From the NCBI RefSeq assembly GCF_003664585.1, contig NZ_RCHI01000003.1:62001-126000 (forward strand): a DNA stretch of 64,000 bases, in the 5' to 3' direction. The number at the start of each line of letters is the position of its first letter. Position 1 is the first letter of the stretch. The stretch comes from Paenirhodobacter hankyongi. GTDB lineage: Bacteria > Pseudomonadota > Alphaproteobacteria > Rhodobacterales > Rhodobacteraceae. Shown here one piece after another: positions 48,727-58,817 of this stretch. The notes under the pieces are model-generated. The model saw only the letters and a program-made list of their open reading frames with translations. It was not told the DNA's origin and did not search any database. The position numbers and the translations under genes were made by a program.

Positions 48727-50124
48727 TCAGAAGTGGATCGCCCGGCCATAGGCATCGAGCACCGCCTCGTGCATCATCTCGCTCAGTGTCGGATGCGGGA
48801 AGACGGTTTCCATCAGGTCTTCCTCGGTGGTCTCGAGCTTGCGGCCGATGACATAGCCCTGGATGAGCTCGGTCACTTCGGCGCCGATCATGTGGGCGCC
48901 CAGAAGCTCGCCGGTCTTCGCGTCGAAGACCGTCTTCACCAGCCCCTCGGGCTCGCCAAGCGCGATCGCCTTGCCGTTGCCGACGAAGGGGAAGCGACCG
49001 ACCCTGATCTCATAGCCCGCGGCCTTCGCCTTTTCCTCGGTCAGACCGACCGAGGCGACCTGCGGATGGCAATAGGTGCAGCCGGCAATCGAGCCGGGCT
49101 TGATCGGATGGGCGTGCTTGCCGGCGATCAGCTCGGCCACCATCACGCCTTCATGGCTGGCCTTATGCGCCAGCCAGGGCGCGCCGGCGATGTCGCCGAT
49201 CGCGTAAAGCCCCGGCACGCCGGTGCGGCAGAACTCGTCGACCACCACATGGGTGCGGTCGATCTTCACGCCAAGCGCCTCGAGCCCGAGGTTCTCGACA
49301 TTGCCGACGATGCCGACGGCCGAGATCACCGTGTCGAACTCGGCGGTGGTGGCGCCCTTCGCATCCTCGAGATGCGCGGTCACACCGACGCCCGGCTTGC
49401 GGTCGAGCTTCTTCACCGTGGTCTTCTCGAGGATCTTCATCCCCTGCTTGACGAAGGCCTTCTTGGCGAAGGCGGAAATCTCGGCATCCTCGACCGGCAG
49501 CACGCGGTCCATCACCTCGACCACTGTCACATCGGCGCCGAGCGTGTTGAAGAAGCTTGCGAATTCGATGCCGATCGCGCCCGAGCCGATGACCAGGAGC
49601 TTCTTCGGCATCCGCTTCGGCACCAGGGCGTGCTTGTAGGACCAGACCAGATCGCCGTCCGCCTCGAGCCCCGGCAGGCTGCGCGCGCGGGCGCCGGTGG
49701 CGAGGATGATGTTCTTCGCGGTCAGCTCTTCCACGCCCTTCTCGGTCTTGACCGAGACGAAGCCGGGCTTGGGCAAGCTGGCCTCGCCCATCACCACGGT
49801 GACCTTGTTCTTCTTCAGCAGATGCGCGACGCCGCCCGAGAGCTGCTTCGCGACCCCGCGCGAGCGCGCGACGACCGCGTCGAGGTCATAGCCAAGCCCC
49901 TCGGCCTTCAGGCCGAATTCCTTGGCGCGGTGCATCAGGTGGAAGACCTCGGCCGAGCGCAGAAGCGCCTTGGTCGGGATGCAGCCCCAGTTCAGGCAGA
50001 TGCCGCCCAGATGCTCGCGTTCCACCACCGCGACACTCAGCCCGAGCTGTGCGCCGCGGATCGCCGCCACATAACCCCCCGGCCCCGCGCCGATCACGAT
50101 CATGTCGAAGCTTCTGGCAGCCAT
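48727..50124 (-). CDS. lpdA: Dihydrolipoyl dehydrogenase
   Basis: FAD enzyme (E3) reoxidising dihydrolipoamide in 2-oxoacid dehydrogenase complexes or glycine cleavage. The 465-residue protein has GAGPGGYVAAIRGAQLG, the redox disulfide motif GGICLNWGCIPTK and the C-terminal catalytic region HPTLSEMMHEA. No E1 or E2 gene is adjacent in the window. Its promoter carries a striking operator. Confidence 0.95.
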   Translation of the reverse strand: MAARSFDMIVIGAGPGGYVAAIRGAQLGLSVAVVEREHLGGICLNWGCIPTKALLRSAEVFHLMHRAKEFGLKAEGLGYDLDAVVARSRGVAKQLSGGVAHLLKKNKVTVVMGEASLPKPGFVSVKTEKGVEELTAKNIILATGARARSLPGLEADGDLVWSYKHALVPKRMPKKLLVIGSGAIGIEFASFFNTLGADVTVVEVMDRVLPVEDAEISAFAKKAFVKQGMKILEKTTVKKLDRKPGVGVTAHLEDAKGATTAEFDTVISAVGIVGNVENLGLEALGVKIDRTHVVVDEFCRTGVPGLYAIGDIAGAPWLAHKASHEGVMVAELIAGKHAHPIKPGSIAGCTYCHPQVASVGLTEEKAKAAGYEIRVGRFPFVGNGKAIALGEPEGLVKTVFDAKTGELLGAHMIGAEVTELIQGYVIGRKLETTEEDLMETVFPHPTLSEMMHEAVLDAYGRAIHF

Positions 50125-50139
50125 GTCTCACCCTCCGCT

Positions 50140-50181
50140 GGAAACTAGTTTGGTATTAAACTATTTTCCAAAGGGCTTCAA
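50140..50181 (-). promoter_or_regulatory. Promoter and 30-bp operator of lpdA
   Basis: On the minus strand TTGAAG (50181-50176) and TAATAC (50158-50153) are exactly 17 bases apart. The -10 sits in the middle of a long dyad: GGAAACTAGTTT (50140-50151) and AAACTATTTTCC (50158-50169) around six bases, with one mismatch in 12 pairs. A repressor bound here would block RNA polymerase. I do not recognise the regulator. Confidence 0.65.
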
Positions 50182-50199
50182 CGATGGTTTTCGGCGAAC

Positions 50200-50775
50200 T
50201 CAGGCCGCGGCGCGCGGCCCTTGCGCCTTCAACGCCCAGTCATAGCCACCCGCCCAGAGGAAGGCCGCCTCCTCGTCGGAGGAGCGCCGCCCCGCCACCG
50301 CGTTGCGCCAGGGGAAGCGGCCGAAGCGGCGGATCACCAGATGCCGGGCGCGGGCGTCGTGGATCGCGCCCTCGGGCATGCGCTCCTCGAACAGCCGCAC
50401 CCCCTGCTCCTGCGCGCGCAGGTCCTCGGCATGGATGAAGGGGGTGTAGAAGAACTGCCGCATCGGGCCGGCGATCTGCAGGTCATGCCCGCATTCGATG
50501 GCGCGGGCGGCCACCTCGCGCGCGTGTTCATCGGTCAGCCAGCATTCGCGGCAGCCGCGGAACATCCGGCGCGGAAACTGGTCGAGCACGATGACGAGGG
50601 CCAGCGCCCCCTCGGCGGAATGCTCCCAGGGCGCAAGCGTTCCGGTCATCGCCTTGCGCCAGAGCCTCTCGAACCGTTTTCGGATCTCGAGATCGAGGGC
50701 GGGATCGTGAGCAAACCAGCGTTCCGGCCCGACGACATCGTGCCAGAACGCGATCACGGAGGTGATCTGTTCCAT
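50200..50775 (-). CDS. DUF924 family protein
   Basis: A 191-residue all-helical protein. ITSVIAFWHDVVGPERWFAHD, the LVIVLDQFPRRMFRG block and FFYTPFIHAED are DUF924 hallmarks; the family has a TPR-like fold and no settled function. The ATG at 50775 gives the usual N-terminus; a much longer in-frame opening is Arg-rich and covers a promoter region. It lies upstream of lpdA on the same strand, but the lpdA promoter between them suggests separate control. Confidence 0.82.
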   Translation of the reverse strand: MEQITSVIAFWHDVVGPERWFAHDPALDLEIRKRFERLWRKAMTGTLAPWEHSAEGALALVIVLDQFPRRMFRGCRECWLTDEHAREVAARAIECGHDLQIAGPMRQFFYTPFIHAEDLRAQEQGVRLFEERMPEGAIHDARARHLVIRRFGRFPWRNAVAGRRSSDEEAAFLWAGGYDWALKAQGPRAAA

Positions 50776-50820
50776 GTCAGCAGCTTTCCAAGTCGAGAGA
50801 GTGTGGGGGCAATATGACAC

Positions 50821-50837
50821 GGTTTCGTGATGAAACC
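50821..50837. promoter_or_regulatory. Perfect palindrome upstream of the DUF924 gene
   Basis: GGTTTC-GTGAT-GAAACC lies about 46 bases upstream of the DUF924 start, where a -35/-10 region would be. A possible -10 on the minus strand (TCATAT) is nearby. Otherwise the 214-base gap down to the MFS stop shows no feature. Confidence 0.35.
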
Positions 50838-50989
50838 ATGATTTTTGCGCCCCCTGACAGAGTGTCGCAGAACAAAGGCTGGACATCTTCCCAGCAGCGG
50901 CAGACGATTCGCGACCCTGCGCCGGCTTTGCGGGCAGATGCCCGCGCAGCGGGCGCGCGTTGCGGAAATTCAGGGCGCGACGGCCGGAT

Positions 50990-52252
50990 TCAGCGTGCCT
51001 GCGCCGGGGGCTGCGAGCCCGACTCATCCTGTGCCGCCTCGAGCGCCTCGCCCACCGCAAGCGCCGTCGCCGCGGGCGAGATCACCGTGAAGGCACCGGT
51101 ATCCTCGGGCGCCATCCCCGGGCGCCGGGTCATCCGCCACAACGCATAGGCGGCGAGGAAGGCGGTCAGCAGGCTGAGGAACAGGAAGAAGCCGCCAGTG
51201 CCCACGGCCTCCATCAGCCAGCCGGTGACGGGCGGCCCCATCATCGCGCCGATACCGTTGACGAAGAGCAGCCCGCCCGAGGCCGCGGCCATGTCGCTCT
51301 TGTCGAGGTAGTCGTTGGTATAGGCCACGAGCAGCGAATAGAGCGGGTTCGCCACACCGCCGATCACCGCACCGAGCAGGGTCAGCAGCCAGAACCCCGG
51401 CGCCAGCAGGAAGGCCGCCAGCATCGCGACCGAGCCCACTGCCGAGACGACGAAGATCAGCCGGCGCCGGTCCATCCGGTCCGAGATCCAGCCGATCGGA
51501 TATTGCGCGATCAGCCCGCCGATATAGATGCTGGCGATGAAGATCGAGATCTGCGGCACCGAAAGCCCCGCCCGCGTGCCCCAGACCGAGGCCATGCCGA
51601 ACACCGCCGAGAACACGCCGCCCATCACGAACATGCCGACCACGCCCAGCGGCGAGGCGGCGAAGAGCTTGCGGAAATTGAGCCGCTGCACCTCGGCAAA
51701 GGTGGGCGCCGGCGCCACCGAGAGCAGGATCGGGGTGAAGGCGAGCGACACCAGCACCGAGGGGATGACAAACAGCATCCAGCCCGCCGGATCGGCGGTG
51801 TTCATCAGGACCTGCCCGGCGACGATACCGATCATCTGCACGATCATGTAGGCCGACAGCGCCTGACCGCGGGTCTCGTTGGTGCTCGAGGCGTTCAGCC
51901 AGCTCTCGGCGGTGATGTAGACGCCCGAGAAGCTGAAGCCGATCACCACGCGCAGCGCAGCCCAGACAAGCCAGTGCGGCATCGCCGCGTAAAGGATCAG
52001 CACCGCGGAAATCATCGAGCCAAGCGCCGCGAAGACCCGCACATGGCCGACCCGGCGGATCATCACCGGCGTCATCTGCGACCCGAACAGGAAGCCCGCG
52101 AAATAGCCCGACATGACGACCGACATCTGATAGGTGCCGATGCCCTCGATCGCGCCGCGCACGCCCAGAAGCGTGCCCTGCATGCCGTTGCCGACCATGA
52201 ACAGAAGCACGCCCAGAAGCAGGGGCCAGGAGGTGCGCAGAACGGTCAGCAT
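50990..52252 (-). CDS. MFS transporter (YcaD-like)
   Basis: A 420-residue major facilitator protein with 12 hydrophobic segments and a hydrophilic C-terminal tail of about 45 residues. RVVIGFSFSGVYITAESWLN and QYPIGWISDRMDRR are motifs of the YcaD-type subfamily. The substrate is unknown. The gene lies 53 bases after the start of queA on the same strand, so it may be read from the queA-side transcript. Confidence 0.82.
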   Translation of the reverse strand: MLTVLRTSWPLLLGVLLFMVGNGMQGTLLGVRGAIEGIGTYQMSVVMSGYFAGFLFGSQMTPVMIRRVGHVRVFAALGSMISAVLILYAAMPHWLVWAALRVVIGFSFSGVYITAESWLNASSTNETRGQALSAYMIVQMIGIVAGQVLMNTADPAGWMLFVIPSVLVSLAFTPILLSVAPAPTFAEVQRLNFRKLFAASPLGVVGMFVMGGVFSAVFGMASVWGTRAGLSVPQISIFIASIYIGGLIAQYPIGWISDRMDRRRLIFVVSAVGSVAMLAAFLLAPGFWLLTLLGAVIGGVANPLYSLLVAYTNDYLDKSDMAAASGGLLFVNGIGAMMGPPVTGWLMEAVGTGGFFLFLSLLTAFLAAYALWRMTRRPGMAPEDTGAFTVISPAATALAVGEALEAAQDESGSQPPAQAR

Positions 52253-52305
52253 CGGGAACTCCGAATTCGGTGAAAGGCCAGATATAGGGCAATCTCGCCC
52301 AAGGA

Positions 52306-53373
52306 TCAGGCAGATTTGCGACGTTCCGGTATCAGAAGCGACGCGTCGCCGTAAGAGAAGAAGCGATAGCCCGACTTCACGGCGTGGTCATAGATGGCGC
52401 GGATGCGATCTTGCCCCATCAACGCCGAAACCAGCATCAGCAGCGTCGATTTCGGCAGGTGGAAATTGGTCATCAGCGCATCGGTCACCCGGAAGCGATA
52501 GCCCGGGTAGATGAAGATCTCGGTGGTGCCGCGGAACGGGCGCATCGTGCCGTCCTCGGCCGCGGCGCTCTCGATCAGGCGCAGCGCGGTGGTGCCGACC
52601 GGGATCACCCGCCCGCCCGCGGCGCGGGTGGCGTTGATCTCCTCGGCCGCCGCCGCGGTGACCTCGCCCCATTCCGAGTGCATCTTGTGCGTCTCGACGT
52701 CCTCGACCTTGACCGGCAGGAAGGTGCCCGCGCCCACATGCAGCGTCACCTCGGTGAAGTCGACGCCCTTCGCGTGGATCGCCTCGAGCAGCGGCTTGGT
52801 GAAATGCAGGCTCGCCGTCGGCGCCGCCACGGCGCCCGAATGGCGGGCGAAGACGGTCTGGTAATCGGTCTTGTCGGCCTCGTCGGGCGCGCGCAGCGCG
52901 GCGATGTAGGGCGGCAGCGGCATCGCCCCCGCCTCGGCCAGCGCCGCATCGAAATCGGGCCCGGTCAGGTTGAAGGCCAGCCGCAGCTGTGCCGCCTCGA
53001 TCGCGCGCACCTCGGCCGAAAGCGCGTCGGAAAAGCGGATCGTCTCGCCCTCCTTCAGCTTGCGCAGCGGTTTCGCGAGCGCCGTCCATTCGCCCGAGGC
53101 CTGCGGCTCCAGCAGAGTGATCTCGACCTTCGCGGTGACCTCGCCCTGCCCGGTCAGGCGGGTGCGCGTGCCGCTCAGCCGCGCCGGGATCACCTTGGTG
53201 TTGTTCAGCACCAGCCGGTCGCCCGGGCGGAACAGATCGACCAGATCCGCCACATGCAGATCGCGGATCCTGTCGCCCTCCGCCAGCAGCAGTTTCGCCG
53301 CCGTGCGGGGCCGGGCCGGGCGCGTCGCGATCAGCCCCTCGGGCAGATCGAAGTCGAAATCTTCAAGTTTCAT
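52306..53373 (-). CDS. queA: S-adenosylmethionine:tRNA ribosyltransferase-isomerase
   Basis: Adds the ribosyl moiety of SAM to 7-aminomethyl-7-deazaguanine in tRNA, making epoxyqueuosine. The 355-residue protein shows [39 protein letters not shown] and [15 protein letters not shown], all typical of QueA. Its start overlaps the stop of the AsmA-like gene by four bases (ATGA). Confidence 0.96.
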   Translation of the reverse strand: MKLEDFDFDLPEGLIATRPARPRTAAKLLLAEGDRIRDLHVADLVDLFRPGDRLVLNNTKVIPARLSGTRTRLTGQGEVTAKVEITLLEPQASGEWTALAKPLRKLKEGETIRFSDALSAEVRAIEAAQLRLAFNLTGPDFDAALAEAGAMPLPPYIAALRAPDEADKTDYQTVFARHSGAVAAPTASLHFTKPLLEAIHAKGVDFTEVTLHVGAGTFLPVKVEDVETHKMHSEWGEVTAAAAEEINATRAAGGRVIPVGTTALRLIESAAAEDGTMRPFRGTTEIFIYPGYRFRVTDALMTNFHLPKSTLLMLVSALMGQDRIRAIYDHAVKSGYRFFSYGDASLLIPERRKSA

Positions 53374-56300
53374 TCCGTTACCATTTTCGGCGGGGCGCGG
53401 CGGAAGATCTCGCGGAACATGCCCGGCGTGAAGATCGAGAGCGGGTTGATCACCACCTTCGGTGCCGCCGCCGTGCCCTTGAGCGTGTAGGTGAAGCCGA
53501 ACAGCCCCTCGCCCGGGCGCGAGAAGACCTGCCCGATCGCGTTGATGAGGTAGAACGGCGAGACCACGCCTTCCATGTCGATCTGCCCCGTGCCCGGATA
53601 GAAATTGCCGGTCAGGGTCACCGCCATCGAGGCGCCCGCGGCCTCGCCCCTTGTGACGCTGACCCCCTGCGGGGTCAAGCGGAAGGCGGCCTCGACATCG
53701 CTGAAGAGAATCCCCTCGCCGTTCAGCTGCTCGAGAAGGCCGATGATCGAGGCGGCCGAGAGCATCGAGGCCAGCGTCGGCGCATCCTTCACCCGCAGGT
53801 TCGCGATCTTCACATTGCCATCATAGCTCGCCTGCCCGATCGGCGACAGCGTCAGCGACAGCGCCCCGCCCACGGCCTTGCCGAAGATGCCCGAGGAGGC
53901 CAGCGCCGCCCCCGCATCCTCGCCCGTGATCCGCACCGCGGTGCGCCCGGTCTCGGAGGGGCCGACCAGGCCCGAGACCGGCGCGCCGCCGTTCACCTGC
54001 CCCTCGAAGGCGCCCGAAAAGCCGTTGCGGTTGGTGAAGCTGCCGTCGAAGCCGGTCAGCGCGATGGTGTCGGTGATCGTCAGCCGGTCGAGTTTCGCCT
54101 TGATCCGGTTGCCGCCGCCTGCACCGCCCTGCACGCCCTTGCCAAAACGCGCGCTGCGCAGATCCAGCCGGCCCGAGGTGACGGTGACATCGGGCGCCCG
54201 GCCGCCGCCGCGCCCGATCAGCTCGGCCCCGCCGGAAAACCAGCTGCCGACCGCAAGTTTCGCAAACCGCGCCCGTTCGAAGCCCGAGGCGTTCAGCACC
54301 AGGTTGCCCTCGGCGCTCAGCCCGGGGGCGGTGAGCGCGATCTTCTCGACCGTGGGCGGCGTGCCGAGCGTGCCCGCAAGCGTCAGATCGCCCTTCGCCG
54401 GGCCGGCCTTCGACCAGCCGATTTCCGGGATCGCGAGCGTGAGGCCGCGCAGGTCGCTCTCGAAGCTGTAGCGCGCCGGCGCGCCTTCGGTCAGGTCGAG
54501 CGCCATGCGCCCCCAGCCAGAGCCGGAAACGGCCCCGTTGGGCAGGGAAATCTTAAGGCTTTCAAGGGAGTCCGGGGTGACGTTGACATAGCCGTCGACG
54601 CGCGAGACGCCCTTGTGCTCGGGGCCGAACTGCTGCGACCAGCGCGCATCGAAGGGCACCGCATCGAAGAGGCCACGCCCGGCGATCGCCATGCCCGCGC
54701 GGTCGGCGCGCAACGTCAGCACAGGCGCGGTCAGCACCCGTCCCGGCACCACCTTGTCCGAACGCACGTCGGTCATCCGCGCGAAGACGTCGAAATCCAC
54801 GTCCTCGGGGGTCAGCTTCGGCAGCATGCGGAAGCGCAGGTTGGTGCGCGCCTCGGCCCAGCCGGTGGCGATGTCGGTGCTTTTCCCGGCCTTGGTCAGG
54901 AACTCGAAGGGCGGCTGGTCAAGCAGCGACAGCGCCGCCGGGATCGGCGCACGGGTGATCAGATTCACCTCGGCGCGGGCCGGTTTCTCGCGGATGTCGG
55001 GCACCACCATGACCGAATCCGCCACCTCGATGCGGCCGCCCTGCGGCGCGTCGACCGAGCCCTCCTCGACCATCAGCGCGTGGGAATTGTCGTGGATGGT
55101 GGCAAAGCCGCGGCCTTCGCGCACCGGCGGCAGGGTGCGCAGAATCGTCACCTCGGCGCCGCGGAACTCGTAGCCAAGCTCCATCCGCGGCTCCTCGCCC
55201 GGATCAAGGCGCAGCGCGGCGCGCACATTGCGCAGCTCGCCCGTGGCGACGTTATCCGCGAGCCAGCGCCGCGTCGGCTCGACCAGCGCCGGCGGCCAGA
55301 GCGCCAAAAGGTCGCTCTGATTGATCCGCCCGACCCCCGCGTCGAAGGCGACATGCCAGCCCTCGGGCCCGGCCTCGATCCGGCCCTGCCCGGTGATCCG
55401 CCGCTCGCCCTCGACCAGCGACAGCTGACCGATGTCGACGCGGAACGGGTTGAACCGCAACCGGATGTCGACCGCACCTTCCGAGATCCGCGCGGGGCGC
55501 TCGAAGATCCCCTCGGGATCGGCCTCGACATCGCTCAGCGCCACCTGGATCAGCGCACTGCGCGGCAGCCCGTTCGCGAAATCGCGCAGAAGCGTCTGAC
55601 CAGACGCCTTGAAGCGCAGCGCCTTGCTGGCAAAGCTTGCCTCGCTGAAGCTCACCTTCTGGCCGGTGGGCTCGTAGCTCAGATGCACCTGCCCACCCTC
55701 GAAGGGCACCGCGCGCAGCCCCTCGGCCGGACTGATCGCGCCGGCGCCGATCTTCAGCGTGGCGTCGACCCGCTTCAGCGCACCGCTCGCGTCGATGCCC
55801 GAGCGGAAAGTGCCCGAGATCGGCGCGTCGAGCAGGCCAAGAACGGCCAGCGCCGGCGACTGCATCGCCAGATCGGCGGCCGGCACATCGGTGACCGCGG
55901 CGCCGAATTCGGCCTCGGGCCCGGTCTTCGAGGTCGAGGCCGACAGCGCCACCTGTGCCGGCAGCGCGCCGCTTTCCCCAACGTCGAAGGCCAGCGTCAG
56001 GCCGATCTTCGCCGGATCCTGATTGAGCAGGAAGCGGCCGTCCGAGACCTGCCAGACCTTGCCGAGCCGCGCATCGTCCAGCCGGATGCGCACGCCATCC
56101 GCGGTGATCTGCTCCAGCCGGGCAAGCGCGGGCGTGGCAAAGGCCGCCTCGATCGCGGCGGTGACCTCGCCAGCATTGGCGAACTGGAGCCCCTGCATCC
56201 CGCCCGCCCCGCCAAGGTCGAGGTCGATGCGCCCGTCGGGCAGCCGGCGCAGCGCGACCGTCGCGCCGCGGATCCGGAACGAGCGCGGCACGATCTTGCC

Positions 56301-56738
56301 GCGCATCAGCGGTTCGGCCCAGAACGACATCCGCAACTCGGGCAACACCGCGATCGGCAGGCCCGAGGGGCGGGCGATCTGCACCATCTTCAGCCGCAGC
56401 CGCGGCACGAATCCCTCGTCGATGAAGACATCGGCGCCGCCGGTCAGCGCCACCTTCACGCGCCCCGCCAGCATCGCGTTCGCCCGGCTCTCGGCCTGGG
56501 CGATCACCCAGCCCGGCGCGGCAAGCGGCTGATGGCTGAGCGCAAGGAAGGCGACAAGCGCCGCGACGGCGAGAAGCGGCAGGCTGAGGATCAGCCAGAC
56601 GCCCAAGCGGCCACGACGTGACGCGCCACGGCGCAACGCTGCAGGCAACTGTTCGTCGACAGCCTTCTCGTCGGCGGCACTTTCGGCGCCGGCACCCCCG
56701 GTGCCGGGGCGTGCCCCCTCGTCGTCCTCGCTCGTCAT
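53370..56738 (-). CDS. AsmA/YhdP-like large envelope protein
   Basis: A 1122-residue protein with an acidic cytoplasmic N-terminus (about 40 residues), one membrane anchor ([23 protein letters not shown]) and a long periplasmic beta-rich region resembling DUF3971/AsmA-like proteins of the YhdP/TamB class, which form groove-shaped bridges for phospholipid transport to the outer membrane. The last about 150 residues ([20 protein letters not shown], then [21 protein letters not shown]) are the conserved C-terminal block. It may complement the Mla genes at 7999-9982, though this is inference. Confidence 0.8.
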   Translation of the reverse strand: MTSEDDEGARPGTGGAGAESAADEKAVDEQLPAALRRGASRRGRLGVWLILSLPLLAVAALVAFLALSHQPLAAPGWVIAQAESRANAMLAGRVKVALTGGADVFIDEGFVPRLRLKMVQIARPSGLPIAVLPELRMSFWAEPLMRGKIVPRSFRIRGATVALRRLPDGRIDLDLGGAGGMQGLQFANAGEVTAAIEAAFATPALARLEQITADGVRIRLDDARLGKVWQVSDGRFLLNQDPAKIGLTLAFDVGESGALPAQVALSASTSKTGPEAEFGAAVTDVPAADLAMQSPALAVLGLLDAPISGTFRSGIDASGALKRVDATLKIGAGAISPAEGLRAVPFEGGQVHLSYEPTGQKVSFSEASFASKALRFKASGQTLLRDFANGLPRSALIQVALSDVEADPEGIFERPARISEGAVDIRLRFNPFRVDIGQLSLVEGERRITGQGRIEAGPEGWHVAFDAGVGRINQSDLLALWPPALVEPTRRWLADNVATGELRNVRAALRLDPGEEPRMELGYEFRGAEVTILRTLPPVREGRGFATIHDNSHALMVEEGSVDAPQGGRIEVADSVMVVPDIREKPARAEVNLITRAPIPAALSLLDQPPFEFLTKAGKSTDIATGWAEARTNLRFRMLPKLTPEDVDFDVFARMTDVRSDKVVPGRVLTAPVLTLRADRAGMAIAGRGLFDAVPFDARWSQQFGPEHKGVSRVDGYVNVTPDSLESLKISLPNGAVSGSGWGRMALDLTEGAPARYSFESDLRGLTLAIPEIGWSKAGPAKGDLTLAGTLGTPPTVEKIALTAPGLSAEGNLVLNASGFERARFAKLAVGSWFSGGAELIGRGGGRAPDVTVTSGRLDLRSARFGKGVQGGAGGGNRIKAKLDRLTITDTIALTGFDGSFTNRNGFSGAFEGQVNGGAPVSGLVGPSETGRTAVRITGEDAGAALASSGIFGKAVGGALSLTLSPIGQASYDGNVKIANLRVKDAPTLASMLSAASIIGLLEQLNGEGILFSDVEAAFRLTPQGVSVTRGEAAGASMAVTLTGNFYPGTGQIDMEGVVSPFYLINAIGQVFSRPGEGLFGFTYTLKGTAAAPKVVINPLSIFTPGMFREIFRRAPPKMVTE

Positions 56739-56819
56739 GCCTGTTCGTCTGCCATCGGCGGTTTACATTCCGGTCCTGCGATCTAGACCTAGCAGCGAAC
56801 CACACGCAAGGAGATGCAC

Positions 56820-57296
56820 ATGATCGGCATCGGCGAAACCGCGCCCGACTTCACCCTGCCGCGCACCGGCCCCGGCACCGAGGGGGCGACGCTCACCCTC
56901 TCGGCGCTGCGCCCGCGCCCGGTGGTGCTCTATTTCTACCCGAAGGACGACACCCCCGGCTGCACCACCGAGGCGCTCGATTTCACCCGCCTTGCCGCCG
57001 ACTTCGCCGCCGCGGGCGCGACCGTCGTCGGGATCTCGCGCGACACGCTCGCGAAACACGAGAAGTTCTGCGCGAAACATGGGCTTGGCATCACCCTCGT
57101 CTCGGATGAGGACGGCGCGACCTGCGCGGCCTATGGCACCTGGGTCGAGAAGACGATGTATGGCCGCACCTCGATGGGGATCCAGCGCGCGACCTTCCTG
57201 ATCGACGGCAGCGGCACCGTCGCCCAGGTCTGGCCGAAGGTCGCGGTCAAGGGCCATGCCGAGGCGGTTCTCGCAGCCGTGAAGGCGCTCGGCTGA
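56820..57296 (+). CDS. bcp: Bcp-type thioredoxin-dependent peroxiredoxin
   Basis: Thiol peroxidase reducing H2O2 and lipid hydroperoxides. The 158-residue protein has the peroxidatic Cys in DDTPGCTTEALDF; the common second Cys five residues later is absent (Leu), so it works as a 1-Cys enzyme or uses another Cys such as that in EKFCAKHG. The start at 56820 is preferred to 56814 because AAGGAG ends directly at 56813, leaving proper spacing only for the second ATG. Confidence 0.93.
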   Translation: MIGIGETAPDFTLPRTGPGTEGATLTLSALRPRPVVLYFYPKDDTPGCTTEALDFTRLAADFAAAGATVVGISRDTLAKHEKFCAKHGLGITLVSDEDGATCAAYGTWVEKTMYGRTSMGIQRATFLIDGSGTVAQVWPKVAVKGHAEAVLAAVKALG

Positions 57297-57497
57297 AACC
57301 AGCCGGGCTGCGATCGGCGGGATCTCGCGCATCGGGCAGGATTCGGCGGCGGACACGGGAACCGCCGGGCGAAAGCGGTTGCGCCGCGCCGCCCGCGGTT
57401 GTTAAGCGGAAGCCGTCCGTTGCGGGGCGCCTCAGGGTGCCGCCCCGGACTTCGGGGCCCGGCCCCGTTCTGATGACCACTTCACAGGACTCAAAGC

Positions 57498-58817
57498 GTG
57501 CCCAAGCGCCTCATCGCCCGCGTGAATTCGAGCCTCGGACGGTTCCTTCCCGAACAGCGGCTCTTCATGAAATCCGACAGCGCCACCCGCTTCGTGCGGC
57601 TGCGCCCGATCACCCAGGCCTGGGTGCTGGCCGCGGCGGGGGCGTTCTTCCTCTGGGCGGTGGTGGCGACCTCGCTGCTGTTCATCGCCGGCATTTCCTC
57701 GGGCTCTGCGCGCGAACAGGCGGCGGTCGCACAGGCCGCCTTCGAGCAGCGCCTCGTCACCCTTGCCAAGGAACGCGACAGCCGCGCGAGCGAGGCCGTG
57801 GCGGCGCAGAAACGCTTCCAGCTCGCGCTTGACCAGGTGTCGCAGATGCAGTCGCAGCTGCTCGCCTCGGAAGAGCGGCGGCGCGAGCTCGAGACCGGGA
57901 TCGACGTGATCCAGGGCACGCTGCGCCGCACCATGACCGAACGCGACAACGCCCGGGCGGAACTGGCCAAGACCCAGGACAAGGATGCCGGCAAGGCCAC
58001 CTCGCTCACCGCGCGCGCCGACGACATGGCAAGCACCGTCGACATGCTGTCGACCGTTCTGAACGACACCGCGGCCGAGCGCGACGCCGCCGCCCGCGAC
58101 GCCGAGGACGCCCGCGTCGATGCCGACCGCATCGCATTGGAAAAGCGCCTGCTCGAGGAACGCAACGACGAGATCTTCACCACTCTCGAAGGCGCGGTGA
58201 AGGTGTCGATGACGCCGCTCGACCGGATGTTCAGGAACGCCGGGATGAACCCTGACTCGATCCTGAGCCAGATCCGCAAGGGCTATTCCGGCACCGGCGG
58301 ACCGCTGATGCCGATCTCCTATTCGACCAAGGGCGAGGACCCGGCGATCGCCCGTGACGCGGCGCGCGCGAACGGCATTCTCGAGCGGCTCGACGAGATG
58401 AACATGTATCGCATCGCCGTCGACAAGCTTCCCTTCGCCATCCCGATCTACGGCGGCTATCGCTTCACCTCGCCCTTCGGCTATCGCTGGGGCCGGCTGC
58501 ATGCGGGCATCGACCTGGCCGGCCCGGTCGGCATGCAGGTCCACGCCCCGGCCGATGGCATCGTCATCGCTGCCGAATGGGAGAACGGCTATGGCAATGT
58601 GGTGAAGGTCCGGCACGAATTCGGCGTCTCCACCGTCTATGGCCACCTGTCCAGAATCCGCGTGAAAGTCGGGCAAAAAGTGTCGCGCGGGGATGTGATT
58701 GGTGATAGTGGCAATACTGGTCGGTCCACCGGACCGCATCTGCACTATGAAATCCGGGTTGGCGGTGACCCCATCAACCCGATGACCTTCATCAAGGCGG
58801 CAAAAGATGTTTTCTAA
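57498..58817 (+). CDS. M23 family peptidoglycan endopeptidase
   Basis: A 439-residue protein: short cytoplasmic part, one membrane anchor (about residues 41-68), a long periplasmic coiled coil (about 70-230) and a C-terminal LytM/M23 domain. Zinc ligands and catalytic residues are intact: HAGID (His335, Asp339) and HLH (His414, His416). The GTG start at 57498 has AGGA upstream; an internal ATG at 57567 is possible. It overlaps the bactofilin gene by 11 bases, a pairing known from other alphaproteobacteria where the bactofilin places the hydrolase. Codons at 58660-58745 are unusually AT-rich. Confidence 0.88.
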   Translation: MPKRLIARVNSSLGRFLPEQRLFMKSDSATRFVRLRPITQAWVLAAAGAFFLWAVVATSLLFIAGISSGSAREQAAVAQAAFEQRLVTLAKERDSRASEAVAAQKRFQLALDQVSQMQSQLLASEERRRELETGIDVIQGTLRRTMTERDNARAELAKTQDKDAGKATSLTARADDMASTVDMLSTVLNDTAAERDAAARDAEDARVDADRIALEKRLLEERNDEIFTTLEGAVKVSMTPLDRMFRNAGMNPDSILSQIRKGYSGTGGPLMPISYSTKGEDPAIARDAARANGILERLDEMNMYRIAVDKLPFAIPIYGGYRFTSPFGYRWGRLHAGIDLAGPVGMQVHAPADGIVIAAEWENGYGNVVKVRHEFGVSTVYGHLSRIRVKVGQKVSRGDVIGDSGNTGRSTGPHLHYEIRVGGDPINPMTFIKAAKDVF

